Part shown: positions 11,355-22,673 of the stretch, piece after piece
How the letters are laid out: every line of letters begins with the position of its first letter
Position numbering within the stretch: position 1 is the stretch's first letter
Source of the DNA: Larix kaempferi
Taxonomy: Eukaryota; Streptophyta; Pinopsida; Pinales; Pinaceae
Assembly: GCA_027924585.1 (NCBI GenBank)
Contig: BSBM01000186.1
Coordinates: 7,502,001 to 7,566,000, forward strand
Direction: 5' to 3'
Length of the DNA: 64,000 bases
Notes under the pieces: model-generated
Databases searched by the model: none
What the model was told of the DNA's origin: nothing
Seen by the model: only the letters and a program-made list of their open reading frames with translations
Made by a program: the position numbers and the translations under genes

Positions 11355-12212
11355 GATTGTCCTAGAATGGAGAGAGAGAGAACATGACCTTGTTGATGAA
11401 CAAGTGCACCAAGATTTACCCTCCCAACAAGTGCTGCAAGCATGTGGCCTTTACAAATTTTGGAGCATTGGGGGTTTGAGGACCCAAAACTGATTGCTTG
11501 CTCAGTTGGTCAACTATTGGGATGCAGAAGCACAACATTTTGAACTAGATGGGAAACCACTTCCATTGGAGGTGGAAGATATATACTTCATCATTGGATT
11601 GTCCCACGGAGGGGAGATAGCTAGTCTTAGGTCTCGCAGCGTGGGGGGAGGAATCACTATCAACGATTACATTGACATGTATTGTATTGCTAGCACCTAG
11701 AAGGTGGGTACCTAGGTCCCCATAGAGGCTATAACAAGCCTAAGCATGAAGATCATAGTTCTCACCCTCGAGAGGATTACAGGATCGACTTCACTTCATC
11801 AACCTTCGAGGCCTTTGATATTCTACGCAGCTCAGTGCATGAGACCAACAATGTATGATTGGTACACAACCTTGCTAGGCACGATGAAGACCGAACTGAT
11901 GGAGTGCAAGCTAGGGCGGGCCAAAAAATTTGGTTTTGGAAGTATCTTATGCAGCTTTTTCTTTGAGAGAGTGATGGGGTTGAGTACGAGGGTTGAAGTC
12001 CCTCTGCATGGTCTCCGAGATCCTTCCCAGACCCGGTGGGTGGAAGTACTGACACGGCAGGGGGGTAGGATAGGCTTCCCCATATTTTGAGGAGTTTTTC
12101 CACTGGTGGAGGCGATAGGTGATCGCCATAAACGACTATCGATATGAGGGCATAGAATTTAGAGGGGATCGAGACATGCCGCTCCCACCAAGGGCCGCGT
12201 TCAGGGACATAG
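11355..12212 (+). pseudogene. Plant mobile domain (PMD-like) exon, broken
   Basis: The plus strand encodes motifs of the plant mobile domain found in transposon-derived proteins and the MAIN/MAIL1 family: LAQLVNYWDAEAQHFELDG, LEVEDIYFIIGLSHGGE, GGGITINDYIDMYC, ITGSTSLHQPSRP, KKFGFGSILCSFFFERV and, in another frame, YEGIEFRGDRDMPLPPRA. The stretch is bounded by a splice-like acceptor (CTTCTAG before 11355) and a donor (AGGTATG after 12212), so it looks like one exon. In-frame stops at about 11480 and 11700 and a frameshift near 12090-12130 disable it. Such domains often travel in MULE or gypsy elements. No terminal repeats were found around it. Confidence 0.6.
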
Positions 12213-12574
12213 GTATGACTACTCTTTTTAAGTTTTGTGTATTTAATTTTTTTGGATTTTTTATTATAAGTGAATGAAAAAATATTTTTGGTGTCGTATC
12301 ATATATTGATGTACGACTGTTTGCTCGCACATGTGGGTCCGCAAAGACCTCAGGGTTTCCCACGACATCGCTGCAGAGGAAGGGGAGGTGAGGTAGTAGG
12401 TGCAAAGACAGAGCGCACTTTGGAGACTGTGTAGGTCATCTTGACCTGTATGACTTCCTGGGTACCGGTCATAGAGGTAGACCATCTCCCGGAGGTGATG
12501 TAGTGACATGTTGTCGGGGGTACCAAGTACATGGGTGTGGATGCTCCGGTGTATAGCCAGTGCCGTACACTATG

Positions 12575-14050
12575 ACATTCAAAATCATCTAGCTCAGGAG
12601 GCTAGGGCTCCACTCGTCCGTCACAACATACAGGAGCTTCATTGCTCCTCTCTAAACCATATCCCTGATATAGTTATACTTGATTTCGATATGCTTCGAC
12701 TTGTTATGAAACATTGGGTTCTTGGAAAAATTCACAACTTTGGTTGTCACAGAAGATACAAGTAGCATCCAACTAGAGATCAAATAAATCTAAAAGTAGA
12801 TTCCTTAGCCATACTTCCTCACAAGTAGCCAAATAAGCTATGAAATACTATGCTTTGGCTGTACTCAGTGCTACATAGGACTGCTTCTTGTTAAACCAAG
12901 AGATCACCCCTAATCCCATACTAAAGCAGCACCCTGAAGTGCTCTTCCTATCTGCAGCACTGCCTGCCCAATCTGAATAAACATAACCCTCCAGGTTAAC
13001 CGTTTGATTCGCATCATACTTGAGCCCATAATCAACCATACCCTTCAGGTACCTTAGAATATGCTTTGCAGTAATCAGGTGAACATGTCTAGGATCCGTC
13101 AGGAACTGGATCAATGTGTTCATAGCAAAGCAAATATTTGGTCTTGTGTTCACCAGGTACATTAAGAACCCAATCATATGATGATACATCGTGGAATCAG
13201 CCGAGTTTGATGAAGCATCACTCAATAGCTTCAGGTTCGATTCCATAGGTGTGGCCATGGCCTTATAGTCCATCATCCTGAAACGCTTCAGGATCTCTAC
13301 TGCATACTTCCCTTGTCCAAGGAAGATTCCATCTTCACTCTGCCACACCTCCATGCCTAGAAAGTAATGCATCATTCTCAAGTCCTTCATTTCGAACTCG
13401 GAAGAAAGCTTCCTCTTCGTATCAGCAATCAACCCATCTTAACCCGTCACAACCAGGTCATCCACATATAGTAGGAGTATCACTGGATTTCCTTCCTCAA
13501 CATTGTAGTAAATATTGGAATCTGATTTACTCTTGGTAAATCCCAAACTAGTCAGAAAGCTGGCAATCCTGTCGCACCATGTTCTGGGTGCTTGTTTCAA
13601 ACCATACAAGGCTTTCTTCAATTTACACACATGTGACTCCCTGTCATGTGTCTTAAAACCGAGTGCCTGCTCCACATACACTTCCTCTTTGACTACACCA
13701 TTCAAGAAGCTTGTCTTGACATCCATCTAGTGTATCTTCCACTTCATCACTGCAGCCAGAGCAAGTACTATTCTAATGGAAGTGTATCTGGCTATAGGTG
13801 CAAAATTTTCTTCATAATCTATCCCTTCTTTTAGGGAGAAGCCACGAGCCACAAATCTTGCCTTGTATTTCTCTATGCTACCATCTGCAGCATGCTTGAT
13901 CTTGTAGATCCACTTGGAAGTCACTACAGACTTCCCTCCTGTCCTCGGGACCACATCCCAGACACCATTCTTCATGATTGACTGGTACTCCTCAATCATG
14001 GCATCCTTCTTTAATTGCATCCCTGATCTTGGGAACTTCAGATTCTTCAA
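12575..14050 (-). pseudogene. Copia-2 reverse transcriptase and RNase H remnant
   Basis: The minus strand gives most of the copia reverse transcriptase: SIMKNGVWDVVP, KYKARFVARGFS, the first catalytic aspartate in [54 protein letters not shown] and the RNase H segment YSDWAGSAADRKSTSG, with a further HNKSKHIEIKY-like block near 12690. Stops fall just before MDVKTS (13727-13729) and after LVVTG (about 13436-13438). Both are explained by single C-to-T or G-to-A type changes. DSDWAG has become YSDWAG, losing a conserved acidic residue of RNase H. The 3' end fades near 12575. Confidence 0.88.
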
Positions 14051-14650
14051 TATCTTAAATAGGTAGTTTTCTTGAATTTCGTCCCTGGAACAAATGTCGT
14101 TGTTTTTGTAGGTGATTGTACATGATCTTTCCTACAGTTCAAATTCAATTGCATGATTAGAAACATCTCATAGTTTTCAGAACAAAATCTTATACACAAG
14201 GACATATGTCATACAGTCATGCAATTATCTTAGCCAATGCTTTAATACAACATTTATCAATATCCTGTAACTTTCTAGATGCCTTCCATCTCTACCAGAA
14301 CATTGTTAAGAGTGTGCACTACTCCCAACATGTCATCAAAGAGGTTTCAATATAGATAAGTAGCAATGGAGTTTTGTATAGTACCATATGCCACTTACCC
14401 ATTACTATATTAGTAGTATCTTGTTCATTAAGACAACTTTTCTAAAATGCATAATATACATCCTAAATCTAGGAACATAAGTATGTACATGACTGAACAA
14501 CATCATTTAAGTAATCATATATACAATAAATGACAATTGAAATACTTATCTTTGTTTGGTTGTTGGGTGGAATCCCTCTCAATCTTTGCTTCCTTGCAGG
14601 AGCTATTGGAGTCTATGATAGTGTGCACCTTAATCAATGCTGAAAATGGA
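14051..14650 (-). other. Non-coding module replacing integrase in Copia-2
   Basis: This segment holds no integrase motif and aligns by eye with 1020-1530 of Copia-1 over more than 400 bp with scattered differences. A short conserved frame (DSNSSCKEAKIERDSTQQ here, DSSSSCKEEKTQRESTQQ in Copia-1) ends in a GATAAGTA word, followed by AT-rich DNA and then a TGTAG before the TTFVP block that opens the reverse transcriptase part. Sharing the same replacement shows that both copies descend from one integrase-less progenitor. Confidence 0.7.
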
Positions 14651-14732
14651 TGAGATGTCCTTCCAAAGATGATTTGATTTCCGGAGTCCAACTTTGCAGT
14701 AGCTTCTTCTACTCCTTTCATGTAAAACTTCA

Positions 14733-15644
14733 TTAGAATACATATTCTTCATCACTTGAAGAATCTTCACTACCTTCCCTAGTTCTCTTCCTTGGAGGTT
14801 CATCATCCTCTGCAGTGTGAGCATGATGTCTTCTCTTGTTTTTCTTCTTCTTGTGGGAGCTTCTTTTGTTCCTGGGACAATCTATGGAATAGTGACCCTT
14901 CTCATCACAAGTATAACATCGAATGTGAGAAAGATCTCTCATGGATCCTCCAAAGTTGTACTTTTGATTCTAGTGGTGGTATTTACCCTTCTTGTAATGA
15001 GGATGCTCCCTCTCATGGTTATTCTTCCTGGTGTGTGATGTGAGAGCCTGGTCTTCATTATCCATATTTTCTTCTCGAGCTATAATTCGAGCTTCTTCAT
15101 GTCAGCATTCCTCCCACAGCCTACTGAATGTTATGAGCTTCTTTCTAGCACAAAATCCTTGAATGAAGGAATCCCATGACCTAGGAAGACCATTCAAGGT
15201 GGTCATAACAATTTCACCATTCTCTATATCTTCTTCCACAGCTTCAAGTTGTTCTTTTATTTGAGAGACCCTTGTAAAGTAGGATTGCATGGTCTCTGCA
15301 TTTTGTATCTTGACATCCTTCAATTGATTTCTCAAAGTCATCTTCCGATTTATGTTCTTTCCTTCAAAAATCTTGGTCAAGGAATCAAACATATCCTTGG
15401 GTGTCTTTAGAGAAGACACATGTGGTATGAGATGGTATTTGATAGAATATGCAATGATCCTCTTGGCCTTAACCAAGTTCTTCTTATGTAAGGCCTTATC
15501 CTCATCTCCTTTTGGAACTGGAACTTCTTCACTTATGTAGGTGTCCAGTTCATTCTCTTCTAGGATTAACCCAATCCTATACTTCCATGCTCGGAAGTTA
15601 TCAACCCCTTCAAGCTTATCCTCAAGCTTGGTGTGGTGAGACAT
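14733..15644 (-). pseudogene. Copia-2 gag remnant
   Basis: The minus strand begins MSHHTKLEDKLEGVDNF and continues 180 codons through the UBN2-type gag domain to a stop at about 15099-15101. In another frame follow the zinc knuckle CYTCDEKGHYSIDCP (near 14900) and a basic/acidic linker ending DEEYVF. The protease motif DSGASKH seen in Copia-1 is absent: the sequence passes from the linker into a shortened segment and the module. Stop codon, frame change and loss of protease make it non-functional. Confidence 0.85.
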
Positions 15645-16739
15645 ATTTTAAAGAGTACTTCAAATGGAAATAGAAAATTTTTAGGTCTTACCACTTTGAT
15701 TTGCTGAAACTGGATCTGGAGCTGGCTAGGGTTTGACAGCGAAACACTAAAAATCCAAACTTGGAATTTCAAACCTCTGTCTGGACAGGAAGATGCATTT
15801 GACTGAGGCAAGAAAAATGGTGTGCTCATATTTTGAGAACTCCAAAAATTGACCCTCCAAAAATGACCTACGAATTTCGGATCTGCAACTTCTGTCAAAA
15901 TCTGGTTTTCTGGTTTTTCTGGTCCAAAAGTCAAATTAGGGTTTGACTTTCTCGAAGATTCACCCAACCAAAAAATTTGATCTTGGTCTCTAAATTTCTA
16001 TTTTGCTGAGGAGAGCAATCCTATGCTGAGAGAACTCCAAAATTCAACTTATGTCAAAAGCCCTAATTTCTCGCGGCAGTGACAAGCAGAAACTGAAAAT
16101 GCTCAGAATCCAATTATGTTTTAACATAAATATATGCCATATTCTTTCTGGTGCGTCTCTGAAATTTAGGATCCTCAGGGTCTGAAACTGCAGCTTGTGG
16201 TAGAATGACCTATCATCTTTCCAACCCCACAGATCTGATCTTCAATGGATTCTCCATGATAGAGATATGCTAAGTGTCGCAACATGACTTGTTTATGGGA
16301 TGAAACGACATAGTGAACCTGTACGGAGTGCCATGTGTCACTGTTTCAAATTCGACCTCTGAAACTTGGACCTATGAAACTATAGTTTGTTCCGTGACTG
16401 TCACTTTTTATGGAATTCCATTTGGAGCTTCCTAGCCCGATATATTACCTTTGTTCCTAGGTCACCTATTTAGGGATGCATTCTGGAAGAGGCATAAACC
16501 CTAACTTGTGTTGATCATATATCACAAATTACAATGAATATGAGTCTAAAATATTTACATAAGGTACATCTCTGTCTGATATTCTTCCTGTAAAAATTTC
16601 AAATCCCGAAGCTTCACCAAAAAGGATTTATAGCGAAAGTCCCACGATGACTAGTTTTTACTATACCAAGCCCTAGCTTCCAATTTGTCGCAAGTCCAAC
16701 AAGTGTCATAAATGCCATACAATGCCTTCCTTCAGGCTA

Positions 16740-16751
16740 GCTCTGATACCA
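16740..16751 (-). promoter_or_regulatory. Copia-2 primer binding site
   Basis: The minus strand reads TGGTATCAGAGC, identical to the Copia-1 and Copia-3 sites and complementary to the initiator tRNA-Met 3' end. The preceding LTR end is AGAA instead of the usual ACA, probably a later mutation. Confidence 0.9.
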
Positions 16752-17344
16752 TTCTATTTTTTCATCATTTAATTCAATATGATCTAGGATCTTAACTGAG
16801 AGAACAACATGTACATCATATCAAACACAAGAGACAAGAGACACAAAACATTTCACTGGGGAAAATCATAGAGGTGAAAAACCCCGCAACTTCCTCAGGG
16901 ATAGAATAAGAACCAATACAAAGATCACAAAGATGACACCCCAAAAGATAGATGTCTCTAGCAGCTACTCCTCCTCCACTTGTGCACACTCCTCTCTCTC
17001 AACTATGCGAGTTGGATGTGTGAGTGAATGAGCAAATAGAGTGGTGCAACCACTCTCTTTATACTTTAACTTGACCTACCTTTTACCCTAACTGGGCCGA
17101 CTCCATAAGGGAGTCTAATAACCCTTCCACTTAACTCATATAGGGCCGACCCCTCTAAGGTGGTCTAATAACCCATCAAATATAAGTTATGACACTTACA
17201 GTATAACTTGCGACACTTGCAAATACAAATGACGACACTTCCGATCGGAGGAATAATACATCTCCGTCGAGGATACAATAAAGTACAAATTTAATACACA
17301 CAATATACAAGTGAATATCTTGCGAAGTTACAAATACATCAACA
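16752..17344 (-). repeat. Copia-2 5' LTR (593 bp)
   Basis: On the minus strand it begins TGTTGATGTATTTGTAAC. It shares with the Copia-1 LTR the blocks GGGTTATTAGACCACCTTA, GTCGGCC, a TATAAAG box near 17057-17064 (plus strand) and GAGGAAGTTG, but the two are clearly diverged. No second copy is present in the window. Confidence 0.88.
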
Positions 17345-17358
17345 TTATTTACAAGGAT

Positions 17359-20104
17359 CTAACACTTGGGTTTAGCTTCAAAAGACATGGGACAAGACAC
17401 TAATCTACCATTTACTGTACATTTAAACAACATTTTACTATTATCAAAAGAAACAGGATTGACTATGGTTAAAAATTCTAATCCTAGAATGAAATCTTCT
17501 TTTATATTGTCTAACCTATTTAAGGACATAACTTCTTGCAAAACTTCATTTTTTATTGGGAAGTCTGGAACTCTTCCAAGATGCTATACAGAAGTTCCTT
17601 CAATTGATACGTCATGATCAAAATTATTTTCCCAATAAAATGATGGTATGGATCCTCCTTTTGCTAAGTTCATCTGGCATCCTGAATCTATCATACAGTC
17701 TAGATGATATTACTTGAACTCTGGAGGGAAGAACTAGAATTTTATATACAATTTAGGACTAGTAAATAATCCCAGAGGTTCTATATTTGAAGTAGGAAAT
17801 AGAGTATGTCCTTCTTTTTCTTCTTTTGATGAGCTTTCTTCTTCACTAATATGAGGTGTGCTTCTAGATATGGGGCTCTTGAGAGCTTATTCATAGGATT
17901 CACACATATCTTCTTCTGAGGACTAATCTTGCTCTCTTATTGTCACTCCTATCATTCCTTTTAGCTCTATTATTTCCCTAACTATATTTTTTAAAGAGTT
18001 TTTTTCTTCTTTGATTTGCAATATGAGCATATTTTATGTCTTTCCTAAATTTTTGTCTCTCTACATGGAGATCGGGATAATATTTATACAACTCTAATGG
18101 GTTATAGAATGTTGGATTCATGCTGATACTAGGAGAGGAAGATTCATATTTGTATGGTTGCTTCTCTTTAGCTTTTAGTTGTGCTAAAAGATTACTCTTT
18201 TCATATTTTAGTTCTTTCCTTAGAACATACTGATATGCAGGGGTTCTAGGCAATATTTCATCAATTTCAACAATCCTGATATGAGGAGAATCCTTTGATG
18301 TGGAAAAAATATAGAAACAGAATTATGGAGGACCCTCACATCCCCCTAAATTTGCATCCTGATGATAATCAGAAGAGGAGTCAGAGGATTCTACAGGATC
18401 AAATTTATTGAAGGTGGGATCCAATTCATCTAAGTCAGAGGATCCTTCATCTGGGAGAAAACTATTTCTCCTTTAGGACATTAGTATGCATCAGAGTAGT
18501 CAAGATCCCACCAAGCAAGATCTAATTCATCAGAAAACATTATTGCAAGCCGAGGCTTAGATTTCCTCTTAGGGAACTTATTTGCCTAATGTCCTTTCTT
18601 TCCATAAATAAAACATTTCTCTTTATCAGAATGGCTAGAGCGTTTCTTGATGAATGCCTTTCCTTTATCGAAACTCTTCTTCTTCTTATATATAAGCTTT
18701 ATCTGGATTATATCTGTGGGTACTGGTGTAGAAGGGTTTCCCTTCTTTTTCTTGCAACTGCAAAATTCTTTACCAAAGTGTCCTATGTTGTGAGATCATA
18801 ACCCCAATCTGGAATTTTTTCCACATATTTGCAAAAACTATGAGAGTACATGGATGAATGCCTTTTAAAATATCTGGAAACTCACCTTTCTAAACGATGC
18901 TCTTGCCATGTTTCCATATTAATGAATCCATGTAGTTGGGCAAGAGAGAGACCTTGCAAAGGAATACTTTTATCATTAAGGAATTGTTCCACTGCATCTG
19001 GAACATGACTAGGGAAAATCCTGAGATAATGTTATAAATATGTCAACTTGTGTGCATTTCCAAAAGAAATAAGAAAATTCTGCATATAACAAAAATATTG
19101 CTCACTTCTGCTATGATCACAAATTCTAGCAAACATAAACAAATATGCAAGATGTTCAAAATATTAAATTTCTCTTGGACCATAAAATTCTCTACCTAAT
19201 GCTTTGAGAATTTGGTCATTTGCATCTTGGGAAGCCAACATTTCATCTCTGGTTTCTTTAGGAATCCATCACCACCATTCATAGGCCAAACCTAATAGGC
19301 CTACTACTAACTGGAGAGCTAGTTGTTGGGAAGTTATATTCTGATACTGAGTTCTTTTATAAATAACCCATTTGCTTAACAACTAGATAGTTGTCTTAAT
19401 CTCATCCCTCGATTGACATTGGATGTTCAAGACAACCTATTCTGGAATTTGGGAAATAAGGCTATTGATTTCAATGATGCCGAAATGGAATCTATGAGAA
19501 GGAGCAGAAGAGGCAGAGGCATCATGCATTACCTCATCAAAAGTAGGAGGAGGAGGTTATGTAAGTGGACTAGAATCTAGATGAGAAGAAGATCCATCCT
19601 GGAGTGGAGAATTTTCATTTTTGGAAATGTCATTGGAACAAGATATCGTTCAAGGAGATATTTTGTCATTTTCTTAAATTGAGAGACTAGATATTGTATT
19701 TCATTGAATTCTTCTTCATCGTGTCCAAAGGTAAACTCTAGTCTAGTATGTTCTTCTTGAATACTCATCATACCAAATGGGTAACTTCTGGCATGTTTCT
19801 TATTCTCTTTATGACCTCTAGAAGCAATCTCTAGAGCATACTAACTAACAGACTTAATCTTTTTCTCTAAGATTTGGGTTTTAATGAAGAGTTTTCCCAA
19901 AACATATAAGCGTTGTTCTAGCTTGTATGCAATGGTAAATATAGCATTCTTTATTTCATCATAATCATGTAAGAAATGATCAATAAGATCCATCTTATTT
20001 CTAAGCAAAGTGATTTGCTCATGTTCTTCATTGGCCTTTTGTTTTAAGAGGAGGATATCACGAGCCATATCATATAGATTCTGAGGTGTTAAGTGATGTT
20101 GCAT
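17359..20104 (-). pseudogene. Pararetrovirus-like capsid, zinc-knuckle and protease remnant
   Basis: From 20104 downward the minus strand encodes a coiled-coil segment, then, in broken frames, a capsid-like region (LVVGLLGLAYEWW near 19300, ALGREFYGPREI near 19180), a lysine-rich tract, a zinc knuckle whose motif reads CFIYGKKGH.ANKFP near 18580-18610 (two cysteines changed), an acidic domain, and an aspartic-protease-like part with IDSGCQMNLAKGG (about 17690) and DFILGLEFL (about 17480). This order and the AxxWW and zinc-knuckle style resemble Caulimoviridae-type endogenous pararetroviruses; a divergent LTR element is the alternative. Many stops and frameshifts are present and no reverse transcriptase is in the window. 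Copia-2 lies at its 3' edge. Confidence 0.5.
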
Positions 20105-22637
20105 ATTGCCATAATTTGCTTGATTTCATTTGAGACATTTTCGGATATAGAAGAGGACCTATGAGTGCAGAGTTGAAAGTTGTGCAAGTATTTGAGTCGA
20201 GGTTTTTGCATCCTGTTTGCTTGCACTTATTGTGACCTTGGATACGAAAAACTAATAGCTCAAGTGTAACAAGAAGTAAGTGGTGTATGCTCTCCCTCTA
20301 TGCTTAGTGCGATAAGCTGGGAACAAAATCTTGTTGATCTTCTAGTGTGTCATCTGTGATGATATTCGCCATCTGAAGACAATCATACATAGTATATTGT
20401 GTCAAAACCCTCCCTAGCCACCAAGAGCCGATAAGTTTCCATAGAAATCCTGGGGCAATTACCTTGAAGCCACTAGTTTATCCATTGGATTCTACCCATG
20501 TGTGACGCACTTAGAAAATAATGCATGTGATAAATAATGCATGTGATGAAAGGAGAATAACAATGTGTCGTCTATAATTAAGGAAGCAATGAAATTTTAT
20601 ATATTTAATTGATATCTTGAATATAGATAGAATGTGAATTAGGGTGTGCATGTAAGGTATAGCATTATAAGTTGGTAAGTTGGTAATTAAGACTTTTAAG
20701 TGAGTTGTGAGCATAGAGGAAGAATCATGCAATAGTAATTAAATGTAAATGTTATTGTCCTTGCAATTATATATATAGAAAATATAATTGGATATTCGAA
20801 ACAAAATAAATTAAATTTAGAAATAATTTAATGATGGAAATTTATTTTTGAAAAGTAAATTAAGTTAAAATATATATATATATATATATTTAATAAAAGG
20901 TTTTACATATTTGTTGGAATTAAAAATTGTATATTATAGTTTAAATATATGCATTTGAAAAAGTGAGTTGATATTGGGATACTAGCATAAAAAGGTGTTG
21001 GATATAATTTAGAGATGGGACTTAATTATTTGGTTGTGAATAAGTAATTTGATAGAATGTTTTACATAGTTGTTAACATTAAAATCGTATATTATAGTTT
21101 TCATTTGAAAAGGGGAATTAAATTTACATCATTTAGATGAAATGTTTTATATATATTTTAGAAATGAAATTGTAATACATAGTTTAAAAAAAAAAAAAAA
21201 AAAGACTAAATTGGGCTTAGAACATTTAGTAGAAATGTCTTACATATATATTAGAATTGGAATTGTAGAATATACTTTAACTATTTGTATTTGAATAAAT
21301 GAATTTGAACTTAGAACATTTACTAGAGGCATTGGCCTCTTAAGTTGCATTTGAGATGTTTACAAATAGTAACTTTATGAAAAGTGAAAGAGTTATATAT
21401 ATATATAATCAGATACCATATATATATAGTTACATTTCATATAGGTCAAGGATATTTTAAACTTTTCCCACATGACCATGATGAGAAATCGAGTGAACAG
21501 ATAGATTTGGTTAGTGAGAGAAAATCGATAAATTATAACTGACAAAACACCGAAATGCTCTTATTAACGAGACTTTGACAGATTGTCGAGTGGGTGAAAC
21601 GAACATAGAAATTAGAAAGCAAGATATCAATGTTACTAAAATGAGGAGCTGAGCCCAACGAAACCAATTTTCTAGCATGACAATGTTGTACAAAGGGACG
21701 AAAAATAAATAATATATATATACAAACTTGACGTGACCATGAAAATGGTAAATGGAGAATTATTAATTAGGAAAATCCACCGAAAGATCCAAACGAAGAT
21801 GATTTTTAGTAAAACAATGTATGGAGATGATCAAAATAATGAACTAAACATAATACAGCTAACCTGAGCACATAGTCAACCCTTGATGAAAATACGACTG
21901 GACGAGATGAGACTCTATGGGGTTGATAAAACACACACAGTACGACTTGATGTGTCTGTCGAAGTAGACCTATGACAACGGAATTGATGAAAGAAGGTAA
22001 GGATGTGATAAGCTCATTGACCTGGACATGAACTTACTGATGAAAAGACTAATGGCTAAAGTTTAATATGTTCGACTAAGTCGCTAAGCATTGATGCTTG
22101 GAATCCTGTCAAATTGAGAACCAACACTATTAAAAACAAGTAGGGCTTTGGATGTAGTATTTTGGGAATTGGATTTTGGAATATTTTGTAACCGCTCTAG
22201 ATCTGTTAACCGGTGATTATAATTTGCCGTCATTATTTTACCAAATATGGTATGATGTTCACCTTTTCATATGGAAAGAAGGGATAGCCAACAGTTTTGC
22301 ATTCTTGTTCGGATTCATTGTGTGAAGGGATGATTGAGTAACTGTGGTATGGCCATTGGTGCTTTATAACTTGTAGTCAATTTGGATATTATGGATCTTT
22401 GCACATGACTGGAAGACATAGAAAATCTAGTGTGGTATTGACAATTATGAGGGCATTATTGGAGTTGCATTGCACAAAATTACTATTGAGAATGTATTAT
22501 AACCATACTAGAAGATTTGGAAAACTAATTATTAGAAAATGGCCATGATTTCTTAAGAGAAATGGAAGAAAATGGCAAGAAGGTGAGAATAGGAAATTAA
22601 AAGTTAAGCCTAGTGTCGGAAGTACGAGAACAAAATT
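20105..22637. other. AT-rich stretch without recognised gene
   Basis: About 2.5 kb with no supported coding sequence. 20750-21480 is strongly AT-rich, with a TA run at about 20870-20890 and an A run at about 21184-21203. 21500-22630 may be the degraded 3' internal part of a plus-strand gypsy-type element, because it leads into the conserved pre-polypurine palindrome and LTR, but no polyprotein motif is readable. Confidence 0.5.
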
Positions 22638-22673
22638 AACTTCGGGACGAAGTTCTATACAAGAGGGGGTGTA
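22638..22673 (+). promoter_or_regulatory. Pre-LTR palindrome and polypurine tract
   Basis: The perfect hairpin AACTTCG-GGA-CGAAGTT (22638-22654) is followed by a purine-rich AAGAGGGGGTGTA and then by the LTR start TGTAATGCCCC. Plant gypsy elements of the Tekay/Del type often carry a similar palindrome just before their polypurine tract. This marks the 3' end of the internal region of a plus-strand element. Confidence 0.65.

Larger units (their letters stand above)
12575..17344 (-). mobile_element. Copia-2, truncated and decayed Ty1/copia element
   Basis: On the minus strand the order is LTR (17344 to 16752), primer site, a leader of about 1.1 kb (16739 to 15645), gag, a non-coding module and reverse transcriptase/RNase H, ending within RNase H near 12575. 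No 3' LTR follows. Order, gag sequence and the missing integrase match Copia-1. It abuts the protease end of the pararetrovirus-like remnant at 17359, so it probably inserted there. Sequence 12213-12574, just outside its broken end, shows no gene. Confidence 0.85.
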
